64,000 nucleotides of DNA. Origin: Vicinamibacterales bacterium. Lineage in GTDB: Bacteria; Acidobacteriota; Vicinamibacteria; Vicinamibacterales; SCN-69-37. A program made the position numbers and the translations under genes. Below the pieces are notes generated by a model. It did not search any database and was not told the origin of the DNA. It was given only the letters and a program-made list of their open reading frames with translations. Below, piece by piece: positions 1 to 10,366 of this stretch (positions within the stretch are counted from its first letter, which is position 1; the number at the start of each line of letters is the position of its first letter). The DNA lies in assembly GCA_030827135.1 (NCBI GenBank), contig JAURFE010000006.1:1-64000 (forward strand), read 5' to 3'.

Positions 1-216
1 GTCGTCACGCTGCTCTCGTTAGTACAGATCGGTCTGCTCGTGCTCGCCCTCCCGGGCCTGTTCGCGCGCAAGCGCTCCGCCTGGATGCTGTTGTTCTATC
101 AGCAGCTCGTCGGTGCGGTGGGCAGCCTGTGGCAGGGGGCGGTCGTCGGCATGCTGCTCGGCCTGCTCATCGGGCTCTTCTTCCTCTTTCAGGTGCGCAG
201 CAAGTACGTGAACTGA
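1..216 (+). CDS. C-terminal end of a small integral membrane protein (5' end outside window)
   Basis: An open frame enters from the left edge and ends with TGA at 214-216, giving 71 residues without a start. It reads as two hydrophobic segments separated by a basic turn (FARKRS, then W-M-L-L-F-Y) and ends in LFQVRSKYVN. The second segment is a glycine-spaced helix (VVGMLLGLLIGLFFLF). The pattern LLFY...GxxxGxxxG...LFQVRxxY recalls a family of small uncharacterised four-helix membrane proteins, but I cannot name the family or a function. The start codon and the first half lie outside the window. Confidence 0.6.
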   Translation, partial: VVTLLSLVQIGLLVLALPGLFARKRSAWMLLFYQQLVGAVGSLWQGAVVGMLLGLLIGLFFLFQVRSKYVN

Positions 217-516
217 GCCCGTGCGGGCACGTGCGGTGGCCCCTGCCGTCAGCACGGTTGCAGAGGACCGGGATGAGAACGTCCCTTAGCTGGGGCGTAC
301 TCAATGGGTCGATGCACCGTGACAGGAGGAGAAGATGTCACGCATGCCGCGCAGCCCCTTGACCGCCACGGAAGAGACCGAGTTCTGGGTTCGATGGAAA
401 CGCGGGGAGTGGCTCCCGGCGCCCCCGAGGCCTCGGAGGATTGCACATGGAGCCCCTGCCACCACGGCACGGTGTAGCGCACCCTGGGACGTCGCGCCTC
501 CGCCACTTTCACCATC
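217..516. other. No recognisable gene
   Basis: This 300-base stretch after the membrane protein contains only unlikely, composition-driven open frames in several phases. No frame gives a recognisable motif. It may hold the degraded 5' part of the phosphoesterase-like remnant that follows, but I cannot trace it. Confidence 0.5.
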
Positions 517-849
517 GTGGCCACGACTTGTTCGATCTTCGAACTTTGGGGCGAGGTCGCTGTGCCCCTGTTGATGATGGGCGCGGTGCCGACGAGTGAC
601 ACGGGTTACGCCGCCAGCCACGCGAACATCATGGCGACGCTGCTGGACCTGATGCTCGTCCCCGAGGCTGCGCGGCCCGGCCGCTACGCCGCCTCGCTGT
701 TGCGCGCACGGCGAACACAACACGATCCGCGGCTGGTCTTTTCCGGCGCCTTTTTCGGACGCGGCACTTCTCTTGTGCAGGACTTCGATGAGCTCGCCCG
801 CGAGCACCGAACGCGGACGGCCGTCCCCTCGCCGCCCGGCAGTCCGTAG
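517..849 (+). pseudogene. Remnant of a sulfatase/alkaline-phosphatase-like protein (C-terminal fragment)
   Basis: The frame encodes a stretch typical of the C-terminal part of alkaline-phosphatase-superfamily enzymes: VPLLMMG, then SHANIMATLLDLMLVP, then a YAASLL segment and RLVFSGAFFGRG. In intact family members this part follows a metal-binding DHGE-type core and carries the S-x-x-DI-x-PTLLDL-x-G-x-P region. Here the first about 15 residues (ATTCSIFELWGEV) look only partly right, and nothing upstream in any frame resembles the catalytic core. I read it as an orphan C-terminal fragment left after deletion or frameshift. It could instead be a chance open frame, but the NIMATLLDLM match makes that less likely. 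Confidence 0.45.
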
Positions 850-1063
850 GCGAACCATGCGTGAAGTAGCTGACGGTGACGCGGACACGGCTCGCCGAGT
901 GGGTGTAGACTCCGCTCCAGCGTCGGATAAGGTCGGTTCTGGCAGGGGAACACCCACGTAATACGGACTATCGGCTTGGTGCGCGTCCGTATTGGCGACA
1001 TGGTGATTGGCTCTTTGCCCATCGGAAAATGGCGCCAGCCCACGGCCGAAGAAGTCCAGGCCC

Positions 1064-1681
1064 TCAGTAATAGACAATGACGCGGAAGTTTCCGGAGTTG
1101 TCGTTGAGGAAGTCGTCGTTCACACCGAGGAACAACCGTCCCGCTGCGCGGATGCGGATCGGGCCCGTCTGGTCGCCCAGGAAGAAGTAGTCCGTCGATT
1201 CTTCGCCGATTTTTCCGATGAGCGCCGCCGCATTGCGAGTGGGCATCGGTCGCTTATCGTTGCGGGGTGAATTCGGCTCGCCCGCCGGGCCGTGCCGGCG
1301 ATTGCGTCCCCACTGCACGCGTCCTGATGACTCCAGCCAGATTTCCTGATTGGCGCGAAGGGTGATACCGGCATCGTTCCAATCGACATCGCCGGACACA
1401 ATGACCAGGCGTTCGCGCAGGCCTGACGGCCGGGAGGGTTGGACGGGCTCATCAAACAGACTCCCGGAGCCACGATCAAACTCGATTCTGAGAACATCAT
1501 CCCGGTCGTACAATCGCACGACGGTTCGTCGGCCGGAGCCTCGTTCCTCGAACTCGATCGCATCCTCATCGGCACTGACCAGACGGCCGGTCACGCGGGT
1601 GCCATCCCTCAGGATGAGCGTGTCCGCCGACACCAACGCCCCTGCCAGTACCACCGCCACCAATACAAGCACTCTCCGCAT
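1064..1681 (-). CDS. Secreted protein with N-terminal SH3-like segment and C-terminal LecA/PA-IL-like lectin motif
   Basis: The 205-residue product starts with a clear signal peptide (MRRVLVLVAVVLAGALVSA). The ATG at 1681 is preferred over one 60 bases upstream because it has a G-rich ribosome site (CAGGGGGA) directly upstream and puts the signal peptide at the N terminus. The mature N terminus (DTLILRDGTRVTGRLVSAD) looks like the small barrel found in acidobacterial secreted proteins that begin with LxDGxxxxG. The C terminus contains FLGVNDDFLNDNSGNFRVIV, closely matching the calcium and sugar binding loop of LecA (PA-IL) type lectins (G-V-N-D-D...D-N-S-G). Binding of a sugar, perhaps galactose, is inference. 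The gene lies 63 bases downstream of the ADOP permease on the same strand and may be read through from it. Confidence 0.7.
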   Translation of the reverse strand: MRRVLVLVAVVLAGALVSADTLILRDGTRVTGRLVSADEDAIEFEERGSGRRTVVRLYDRDDVLRIEFDRGSGSLFDEPVQPSRPSGLRERLVIVSGDVDWNDAGITLRANQEIWLESSGRVQWGRNRRHGPAGEPNSPRNDKRPMPTRNAAALIGKIGEESTDYFFLGDQTGPIRIRAAGRLFLGVNDDFLNDNSGNFRVIVYY

Positions 1682-1744
1682 ATGTCCCCCTGAGCGACGC
1701 ACCAAGACATCTGAGAGATTACCCCAGAGGCTGCGACTCAAGCA

Positions 1745-4234
1745 CTATTCCGACCGCATCGCGATCATCGGCTGAATAGTCGCAGCCCGGCGCGCCGGTG
1801 CCAGGCTCGACAGGATTGCGATCAGGACGGCAATTGCCGAGCCGGCTACATAGGCGAGCGGTTCAAACATGCTCAGCGAAATGCCGAAGTCCTGCCCGTT
1901 CAGCTTCACGAACGCAACCGCGATCAATATGCCTACGGTCACACCGGGCGCAACGAGCTTGAGGACGTCGACCAGGACCATACCCACCACACGGCGTCGC
2001 GAGGCACCAAGCGCCATGCGGATCGCGATTTCGCGGACGCGGGTGGTGACCATCAGGCCGACGACGCCATAGATGCCGAGGGCAGAGAGCAGGAGGAGAA
2101 TGCCTCCGACGACCCCGGATACTGCCGATTGCGTCAGGAAGTCATCCACACTGTTCCTGCGGAGCCATGCGTCGGTGACAATCCGGGAGGGTTCAAACTC
2201 GGGATCAAGCTCGCGGATGGTTGTCTCAAGCGCGGTGGTCATCTTCACGGCGGGCTCTCCAGGCGCGCTCCTGACGACCAGCATCAACTGCGCGGAACTC
2301 CCCCGATCATCATCCACCTCGACGGAATCACGAACGACGTCCCTGTACTGTGCGAGCGGCAGGAGCAACTGCGCGCGGCTGGTGCTCATCTGCGAGGTCG
2401 GAAAGTCGGACGACACACCGATGATGGTCAGTGTCCGCTCGGTCTTTTCTCCTGCGGCAAACGTCAGGCGTTTGCCGAGCGGATCCTCATCTGGAAAGAG
2501 CTGCTCGGCGAGTGGTGTCGACACGATGGTCACCGACTCGGCCCCAGTGCCGTCGTTCGCGTCGAACTCTCGGCCGCGCAGCAGGGTGATGCCGGTTGTG
2601 TCGAAGTAGGCATCACCCACCCGTGTGACGTGGGCCGCGGCAGTTCTGGGTGCGGTGCCTGCCTCGGTCTGTGTGGCTACGCGGGTCATCCGGTAGCGGA
2701 AGTCGAGCGGAAGGCCGTCGGCGATCGACACAGAGGCCACAGCACCGGCACGAGCCAGGGCATCCCGCGCGCCCTGCAGCCTGACCCAGACGTTTTCGGC
2801 TTCAATCGCTCCAAGATTGACGGGAGCCGCATACAGCAACTCGGCATCAAACCCCAGGTCGTCGGTGGCGGTGGCCCTCACCCGATCGAGCGTCATGCCG
2901 CTGAGAATCAACAACGGAGTGGCAATCGCCACCTGCAGCGCAGTCGCCACCCGGTGCACGCGACCCACCCTGGCACTGCCGAACCCGGCATCGTCTTTGA
3001 GTGCAGTGATGATGACCGGCCGGCTGAATCGTGCGGCCGGCAGCCATCCGAAGATCAGGCTGGTCGCAAGGCAGAGCCCCATACACACGAGAATCATCAC
3101 GGCATCCACGCGCAGCGCTTCGGCCATCGGCGGCGGAAGGGGCCGGTCCATTAACCAGGCGACCAGAGGCGCCAGGTTAAAGAGCACGAGCGCGGCGAGT
3201 GCCGCACCGAGTGCCGCAAGCACAACGGACTCCGCAAGCAACTGCTGGACGAGCTTGCCCCGGCTTGCGCCGATTGCCTGCCGGATGGACAACTCGCGTT
3301 CACGAATCGCGCTGCGCACCTGCACCATCCCCGCGATGTTCAGGCACACAACAAGCAGGGGCAGTAGTGACAGCGTCTGGATGACAGCCCAGATCAAGGT
3401 CAACTGGGAGGCGTCCAGCGCCCCCATCGGGTGATATGGCGCTAGGGTTGCCGACTTGTTTTCGTTGGTCGCAGGATGGTCCTTCATCAACTGCGCCGCA
3501 AGCGCACCAACGGCGGCAGACGCCTGCGCGAGCTCGACGCCCGGAGACAGGCGTCCATGGATGCGCACCCAGTTCTGGCTGCGATCGAAGCGCACGGATG
3601 TCTCGGCGATCACGAACGGGTGGCGTTCGAGTGGCAGGTACAGATCGATGTCATGGAAATTGAGGTGTCCGCGGAACCGTTCCCGGGTGATGCCCACGAC
3701 GAGGTGTGGAACCTTGTTCAGCACCAGGATGGACCCGACCGTGTTGGCAGCAGATCCGAGCCGCCGCTGCCAGAAGGTGTGGCTGACGACCACGATCGGC
3801 TCGGCGGTGTCGCGGAGACCTGTCCCCTGGGAGAGTGGCGCTTCCATGACGGTGAAGTAGTTCGGCGAGACAAACATGGCCGTGACCGGAGTCGGACCAC
3901 CCAACGAAGGGTCGAGGTTGGCGACGGCTTCAGCAGTGGCCCAGCCCGTCAGATTGACTCCGCTGCCGGCGGCCCTGAACGCGGCGAAATCAGGGTAGGA
4001 CCACTGGTTCGTCTCCCGGCGCGGTCCTTCAGGGCTGCTGACGACTTCGACCAGCCCGTCGGTGTTGAGCGACCCCGGCGGCGACGTGAACATCCGCATG
4101 GCATAGGGAATGGCGATGACCGGCGCCATGCCGATCCCCAACGACAACACACAGACAAACGAGAAGGCCCGGGCCTTGGCCAGCGACCGCACAGCCAGGC
4201 TGAGGTCGCGCCGGATTCCCATCAGCAGTTCCAT
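1745..4234 (-). CDS. ADOP-type ABC transporter permease (MacB/FtsX family, duplicated)
   Basis: The 829-residue protein has two copies of the MacB periplasmic-core plus FtsX-permease unit. There is an N-terminal membrane helix (ARAFSFVCVLSLGIGMAPV), a periplasmic region to about residue 270, three helices at about 270-400, a second periplasmic domain, and a final three-helix permease (VVGGILLLLSALGIYGVVGL, then REIAIRMALGASRRRV). This two-fold layout without its own ATPase matches the acidobacterial duplicated orphan permease group. The motifs RERELSIRQAIGASRGKLVQ and REIAIRMALGASRRRV are the classic FtsX loops. The substrate is unknown; no cognate ATPase or PadR regulator is adjacent. An in-frame ATG 12 bases further in (4222) has a better-placed GGA upstream and could be the true start. 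Confidence 0.88.
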   Translation of the reverse strand: MELLMGIRRDLSLAVRSLAKARAFSFVCVLSLGIGMAPVIAIPYAMRMFTSPPGSLNTDGLVEVVSSPEGPRRETNQWSYPDFAAFRAAGSGVNLTGWATAEAVANLDPSLGGPTPVTAMFVSPNYFTVMEAPLSQGTGLRDTAEPIVVVSHTFWQRRLGSAANTVGSILVLNKVPHLVVGITRERFRGHLNFHDIDLYLPLERHPFVIAETSVRFDRSQNWVRIHGRLSPGVELAQASAAVGALAAQLMKDHPATNENKSATLAPYHPMGALDASQLTLIWAVIQTLSLLPLLVVCLNIAGMVQVRSAIRERELSIRQAIGASRGKLVQQLLAESVVLAALGAALAALVLFNLAPLVAWLMDRPLPPPMAEALRVDAVMILVCMGLCLATSLIFGWLPAARFSRPVIITALKDDAGFGSARVGRVHRVATALQVAIATPLLILSGMTLDRVRATATDDLGFDAELLYAAPVNLGAIEAENVWVRLQGARDALARAGAVASVSIADGLPLDFRYRMTRVATQTEAGTAPRTAAAHVTRVGDAYFDTTGITLLRGREFDANDGTGAESVTIVSTPLAEQLFPDEDPLGKRLTFAAGEKTERTLTIIGVSSDFPTSQMSTSRAQLLLPLAQYRDVVRDSVEVDDDRGSSAQLMLVVRSAPGEPAVKMTTALETTIRELDPEFEPSRIVTDAWLRRNSVDDFLTQSAVSGVVGGILLLLSALGIYGVVGLMVTTRVREIAIRMALGASRRRVVGMVLVDVLKLVAPGVTVGILIAVAFVKLNGQDFGISLSMFEPLAYVAGSAIAVLIAILSSLAPARRAATIQPMIAMRSE

Positions 4235-4249
4235 GCGTAAGCATTACGC
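4235..4249. promoter_or_regulatory. Small perfect palindrome abutting the ADOP start codon
   Basis: GCGTAA-GCA-TTACGC sits immediately upstream of the ADOP ATG, where a ribosome site would normally be. It could be an operator or a hairpin that controls translation. No regulator is adjacent, so its role is inference only. Confidence 0.25.
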
Positions 4250-4428
4250 GGAAACGACGAGTGAAGTCATCAGCGCATTGTGAGGAAAGGGTGAGATCGC
4301 GGTGAAAACGGGCAGAAGCGACCGATGGTTATCGGGCGGTGTCTGCTTTCTGGCGCAGAAGTGACGTCCAGGCCTGGATGATCTTCAGATGAGGCTGCGG
4401 CGGTTCCGGAGCCAGCGTCGGCCCAAAC

Positions 4429-4460
4429 AAAAAAAGCCCCGGGGTGAAAACCCCGGGGCT
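4429..4460 (-). terminator. Rho-independent terminator downstream of pnp
   Basis: Read on the minus strand, a nine-pair stem (GCCCCGGGG with CCCCGGGGC, closed by an extra A-T pair around a GAAA/TTTC loop) is followed by seven Ts. It lies about 95 bases after the pnp stop codon and faces the right way to end the truB-rpsO-pnp transcript. Confidence 0.85.
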
Positions 4461-4475
4461 CCGTCGTTTCAGATT

Positions 4476-4499
4476 GGCCGACTTCAAGTTCAGTCGGCC
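4476..4499. other. Second stem-loop between pnp stop and its terminator
   Basis: GGCCGACT and AGTCGGCC form a perfect eight-pair stem with an eight-base loop. There is no T-run on either side, so it is probably a 3'-end stability or processing hairpin on the pnp mRNA rather than a terminator. Confidence 0.5.
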
Positions 4500-4554
4500 C
4501 TACATCTTGACTCCCAGCCCTCCACGCCTCGCTGTGAAGCGTAGGGAAGTGCTC

Positions 4555-6756
<2,202 letters not shown>

Positions 6757-6807
6757 GTGTCTTGTCCTTCTTCTCTCTACTGGTGCTTGTGGTGCGTGCG
6801 CGGGAGG

Positions 6808-7074
6808 CTACTTGCGGATGCCGAGGCGCTTGATCAGCTCGAGGTACCGATCAGCATCCTTGCGCTTCACGTAGTCCAGCAGACGACGACGCTGGCCGAC
6901 CAGCTTGAGCAGGCCGCGGCGTGAGTGGTGGTCCTTCGCGTGCGTCTTGAAATGTTCGGTGAGGTAGGTGATGCGTTCAGAAAGAATGGCGACCTGAACT
7001 TCGGGGGAACCGGTGTCGCCTTCGTGGGTCTTGTAGGTGGTGATGACTTCTGTCTTACGGTCTTTGGTGAGCAC
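6808..7074 (-). CDS. rpsO: 30S ribosomal protein S15
   Basis: The 88-residue product begins [20 protein letters not shown] and carries the S15 signature ([17 protein letters not shown], then [20 protein letters not shown]-like). The open frame extends much further upstream, but the GTG at 7074 is chosen because it gives the normal S15 N terminus and has a strong GGAAGGA ribosome site upstream. S15 binds 16S rRNA in the platform of the small subunit. It sits between truB and pnp as in many bacteria. Confidence 0.95.
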   Translation of the reverse strand: MLTKDRKTEVITTYKTHEGDTGSPEVQVAILSERITYLTEHFKTHAKDHHSRRGLLKLVGQRRRLLDYVKRKDADRYLELIKRLGIRK

Positions 7075-7172
7075 GATCGATCGTCCTTCCACGAGCGCCC
7101 CAGAGTGCACGGAAGTGTGCAGGACCAGAACGCCGTAACTCTTACGCCAACAAAGGGTTAATTGTAGCCCGG

Positions 7173-8126
7173 CTACCCGAGCACTGTCGAGGGCTGGAGC
7201 ATGCCGCCGCGCAGGTCGGCCAGAGCGACGAGGGCGCCGTGTCCGTCGAGCAGGCGGATTTTCTGGAGCGTGGCCGAGGCCGGAACCCACGGTCCTTCAA
7301 TCAGTTGCGGGCCTATGGGGTTGCCGTGCCGGACCTTGATCAGGCCGGCTTCCGAGACCTGAACAGCCGGCAGGTCGGCCAGCGCCTCGGCCATCGGGGT
7401 CAGGTGGGCTTCCACCTCCGGGCCCAGACGCTCGGCCTCGGCCAGCGGGAGGGCCCGCGCCACGTCGAACGGGCCGGATCGGGTGCGGCGCAGGGCATCG
7501 AGGTGGGCGGGGCAGCCAAGGGCGTCGCCCAGGTCGCGGGCGAGCGACCGCACATAAAACCCGGCTGAAACGGACACACGAATACGGAGCAGGGCGCCCT
7601 CGCGGGCCAGCCAGGACCACTCGTGCAGCGCCACGGACGCCCGCTTCAGGTCCATGGGTTTGTTCTGACGCGCAAGGTCGTACGCCCGCTGACCATCCAC
7701 GCTTTTGGCGGAATACCTGGGAGGCAACTGTTCAAACGGGCCGACCGTCGCGTCGAGCGCCGCCCGAATCGCATCGTCTGAGACAACCCGCCCATCTTCC
7801 CAACCACCCACCTGCCCATCCGCCCATCCGCCCATCTCGATGGGCTCCCCAGCTGCGTCGTCCGTGGTCGTGGCAAAGCCGAAGCGGATAGTGGCGTCGT
7901 AGGCCTTGGTGTGTCCGGTGAGCAGTGTGGCGATGCGCGTCGCGCGGCCGAGCATCAGGACGAGCAGGCCGGTGGCTCGAGGGTCGAGCGTGCCCGCGTG
8001 GCCGATCGAGCGCTCACCACTGACACGGCGCATCCGGGCCACGACGTCGTGCGACGTCGGGCCGGATGGCTTGTCGATAAGGAGGACTCCGGTCAGCTTA
8101 CGAAACCGCTTTGCGCAGGGCCGCAA
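7173..8126 (-). CDS. truB: tRNA pseudouridine(55) synthase with an in-frame repeat insertion
   Basis: TruB makes pseudouridine 55 in the T loop of tRNAs. The N terminus ([17 protein letters not shown]) and the catalytic-Asp motif [14 protein letters not shown] (Asp about residue 48) are intact, as is the [17 protein letters not shown] segment. A PUA-like tail follows (VRHGNPIG). Residues about 98-113 ([15 protein letters not shown]) lie between [10 protein letters not shown] and the [11 protein letters not shown] helix. They are encoded by the same CCGCCCAT-type octamer array that fills intergenic regions elsewhere in the window, so the loop looks expanded by repeat insertion. The chosen ATG overlaps the metK end by 29 bases. 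A CTG at 8096 just downstream of the metK stop is an alternative start. Confidence 0.93.
   Translation of the reverse strand: MRPCAKRFRKLTGVLLIDKPSGPTSHDVVARMRRVSGERSIGHAGTLDPRATGLLVLMLGRATRIATLLTGHTKAYDATIRFGFATTTDDAAGEPIEMGGWADGQVGGWEDGRVVSDDAIRAALDATVGPFEQLPPRYSAKSVDGQRAYDLARQNKPMDLKRASVALHEWSWLAREGALLRIRVSVSAGFYVRSLARDLGDALGCPAHLDALRRTRSGPFDVARALPLAEAERLGPEVEAHLTPMAEALADLPAVQVSEAGLIKVRHGNPIGPQLIEGPWVPASATLQKIRLLDGHGALVALADLRGGMLQPSTVLG
7788..7837. repeat. CCGCCCAT-type octamer array inside truB
   Basis: A run of CCCATC, CACCTGCCCAT and CCGCCCAT units with mostly 8-base period lies within the truB reading frame. The same words recur between genes at 25340-25380 and 40353-40415. The array length keeps the frame open, giving a GGWADG/GGWEDG peptide repeat. 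Confidence 0.8.
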
Positions 8127-9273
8127 CCTTGTCGGTGCGTTCCCAGGTGATCGCGCTGATGTCGTCGGTTTTGCCGAAGTGGCCGTAGTTGGTCGTCTTC
8201 GAGTAGATCGGGCGCAGCAGCTTCAGCGTCTGGATGATGGCGGCCGGCTTGAAGTCGAACACCTTGCTGACGGCGTGCAGAATCGCGGCGTCCGAGATGT
8301 TGCCGGTGCCCATCGTGTCGATGTGCACGCTGACGGGATCCGGATAGCCGATCGCATACGCGAACTGCACTTCACATTTGTCGGCGAGTCCGGCGGCGAC
8401 GACGTTCTTGGCGACGTAGCGGCCCATGTAGGCCGCGGAGCGGTCCACCTTGGACGGGTCCTTGCCCGAGAATGCGCCACCACCGTGCCGGCCCATGCCG
8501 CCGTAGGTGTCGACGATGATCTTGCGGCCGGTGAGGCCGGAGTCCCCGTGTGGCCCCCCCACGACAAACTTGCCGGTCGGGTTGATGAGGAACTCGGTCT
8601 TCTTGTTCAGCATCCCCTTCGGCAGCACCTTGCGGATGATCTCGTTGATGCAGAAGTCTTCGATCGTCTTGTGCCGCACGGCCTCGGTGTGCTGCGTCGA
8701 GATGACGACGTTGGTGATTTCGGTGGGGACGCCGTCCACGTAGCGCACCGAGACCTGGCTCTTCGCGTCGGGGCGGAGCCACGCGACCTTGCCGGCCTTG
8801 CGCACCTTCGAGAGGTGCCGGCCGAGACGGTGGGCGAACATGATCGGGGCCGGCATGAGTTCCGGCGTTTCGTTGCTGGAGTAGCCGAACATCAGGCCCT
8901 GATCGCCGGCGCCCTGTTCGGCCTTCTTCTTGCCTTCAGCCGCGACCGCGTCCACGCCCTGACTGATGTCGGGGCTCTGGGTGGTCAGCAGGTTGGTGAT
9001 GAACACCTTGTCCGCATGAAACACGTCGTCATCGTTCACGTACCCGATGCCGCGAATCGCCTTGCGGATGACCTCGTTGTAGTCGAACTTCGCCTTGGTG
9101 GTGATTTCACCGGCGATGACGACCTGGTTGCTCTTGACCAGGGTTTCACAGGCCACACGGCTGCGCTTGTCCTGCGTCAGGCACGCGTCCAGGATCGCGT
9201 CGGAAATGGTGTCGGCAACTTTGTCGGGATGGCCTTCACCGACGGACTCGGACGAGAAGATATATTCACTCAT
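8098..9273 (-). CDS. metK: S-adenosylmethionine synthetase
   Basis: The 391-residue enzyme joins methionine and ATP to make SAM. Recognisable motifs are [17 protein letters not shown] at the N terminus (ATP-binding His in GHPDK), [11 protein letters not shown] near 120 and [23 protein letters not shown] near 265-285 (P-loop-like region with catalytic Lys). Length matches the family. It lies upstream of truB with a short overlap, which suggests co-transcription of SAM synthesis with tRNA modification and ribosome genes. A six-pair hairpin covers the region just upstream of the start codon. Confidence 0.97.
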   Translation of the reverse strand: MSEYIFSSESVGEGHPDKVADTISDAILDACLTQDKRSRVACETLVKSNQVVIAGEITTKAKFDYNEVIRKAIRGIGYVNDDDVFHADKVFITNLLTTQSPDISQGVDAVAAEGKKKAEQGAGDQGLMFGYSSNETPELMPAPIMFAHRLGRHLSKVRKAGKVAWLRPDAKSQVSVRYVDGVPTEITNVVISTQHTEAVRHKTIEDFCINEIIRKVLPKGMLNKKTEFLINPTGKFVVGGPHGDSGLTGRKIIVDTYGGMGRHGGGAFSGKDPSKVDRSAAYMGRYVAKNVVAAGLADKCEVQFAYAIGYPDPVSVHIDTMGTGNISDAAILHAVSKVFDFKPAAIIQTLKLLRPIYSKTTNYGHFGKTDDISAITWERTDKVAALRKAVS

Positions 9274-9289
9274 AGCCGGAAAAGGCTAT
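9272..9289 (-). promoter_or_regulatory. Hairpin overlapping the metK start
   Basis: On the minus strand ATAGCC and GGCTAT form a six-pair stem with a six-base loop, and the last base pairs include the A and T of the metK ATG. Only about 30 bases separate metK from the next gene, so a full SAM riboswitch does not fit. A translational control hairpin is possible. Confidence 0.3.
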
Positions 9290-9305
9290 CACAGGGGCCC
9301 CGGTC

Positions 9306-10310
9306 CTACTCCTCGGTCTTCCAATGCCCGGGTGCGGTCGTCCCGGTGGGCGCCCGCTGGCCGGTCAGGTGGGCCACGATCTGGCGCGCGTGAAAGCGCC
9401 CGTTCTCGATGAACCAGCGTCCGGTGTTCAGCCCGCCACAGACGGTGCCCGCGATATAGACGCCCGGGCGGGTGGTCTCGAACGTCGCCGGATCACATAC
9501 CGGGGTCTGCGCCCCGTCGTCGGCAAGCGCGATCCCGAGGCGCTGCAGGAACGCGAAGTCCGGCTGATAGCCGGTCATCGCCAGCACCCAGTCGTTCGGA
9601 ATCTCGAGGAGTCCCCCGGGGCCGCGCACCACCAGCGACGTCTGGCGAATTTCCTCGACCACCGTGCTGAAGTGTGCGGTGATGCTGCCTTCCTTGATGC
9701 GGTTCTCGAGGTCGGGACGAATCCAGTATTTGATGCGATCCGAGAGCGCCGGACCGCGTACGACCAGCGTGACGGATGCGCCGTGCCGATGGCAATCGAG
9801 CGCCGCCTTCGCCGCCGAGTTCCTCGCGCCGATCACGGCGACGTGCTGGTGCGCATACGGAAAGGCCTCGCGATAGTAGTGGGTGACTTTCGGCAGGTCG
9901 GCGCCGGGCACGGTCAGCCGATTGGGATGATCGAAGAAGCCGGTGGCGACCACCAGATGCCGGGCGTGGTGGGTGCCGCGGCTGGTGGTGATTGTAAACG
10001 CGCCGCGGGTGCCTTCCAGGCCGAGCATCGTCTCGTACAGCCGCAGGTCGAGCGCTTCACGTGCGGCGACCATGCGGTAGTACTCGAGTGCATTTTCACG
10101 CGTGGGTTTGTAGCCCGTGACAGGAAACGGGTGGTCGCCGATCTCGATCAGGTCCGGCGTCGAAAAAAACTCCATGCGGGCGGGGTAGCCGAGGATGGAG
10201 TTGGTGAGGGCGCCTTTGTCGAGCACCCTGGCGGTGAGTCCGTGCCGCTGGGCTTCAATGGCGCAGGCGAGCCCAACCGGGCCGGCACCAACGACGAGAA
10301 GATCGACCAT
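9306..10310 (-). CDS. ypdA: YpdA-family putative bacillithiol-disulfide reductase
   Basis: The 334-residue flavoprotein has an N-terminal FAD Rossmann motif (VVGAGPVGLACAIEA), a second nucleotide-binding motif (VAVIGARNSAAKAAL, NADPH) and the C-terminal FAD motif (RPGVYIAGTVCGGLNTGRWFIENGR). The segment NSILGYPARMEFFSTPDLIEIG is characteristic of YpdA (Bdr), which reduces oxidised bacillithiol and bacilliredoxins. The ATG at 10310 is chosen because the upstream extension is proline and arginine-rich and unlike the family. It is divergent from acr3 with 56 bases between, so both may share a promoter region. Its partner YtxJ-like gene lies 1.1 kb away. Confidence 0.85.
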   Translation of the reverse strand: MVDLLVVGAGPVGLACAIEAQRHGLTARVLDKGALTNSILGYPARMEFFSTPDLIEIGDHPFPVTGYKPTRENALEYYRMVAAREALDLRLYETMLGLEGTRGAFTITTSRGTHHARHLVVATGFFDHPNRLTVPGADLPKVTHYYREAFPYAHQHVAVIGARNSAAKAALDCHRHGASVTLVVRGPALSDRIKYWIRPDLENRIKEGSITAHFSTVVEEIRQTSLVVRGPGGLLEIPNDWVLAMTGYQPDFAFLQRLGIALADDGAQTPVCDPATFETTRPGVYIAGTVCGGLNTGRWFIENGRFHARQIVAHLTGQRAPTGTTAPGHWKTEE

Positions 10311-10366
10311 CCGCGAATTGTACCGGACCGGCGACCGCCCCTTCGGACTGGTAGGATGTTCCGGGC

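Noticed and set aside
850-1063. Small open frames between the phosphoesterase remnant and the lectin-like gene
   Set aside because: Several short frames exist on both strands, but none shows a ribosome site, a signal peptide or a familiar motif.
7075-7290. N-terminal extension of rpsO
   Set aside because: The extension is Arg/Pro-rich and unlike S15; the GTG at 7074 with a strong ribosome site gives the normal protein length.
9274-9305. SAM riboswitch upstream of metK
   Set aside because: Only about 30 bases lie between metK and the neighbouring gene, too short for any SAM riboswitch class, and the expected core motifs are absent.
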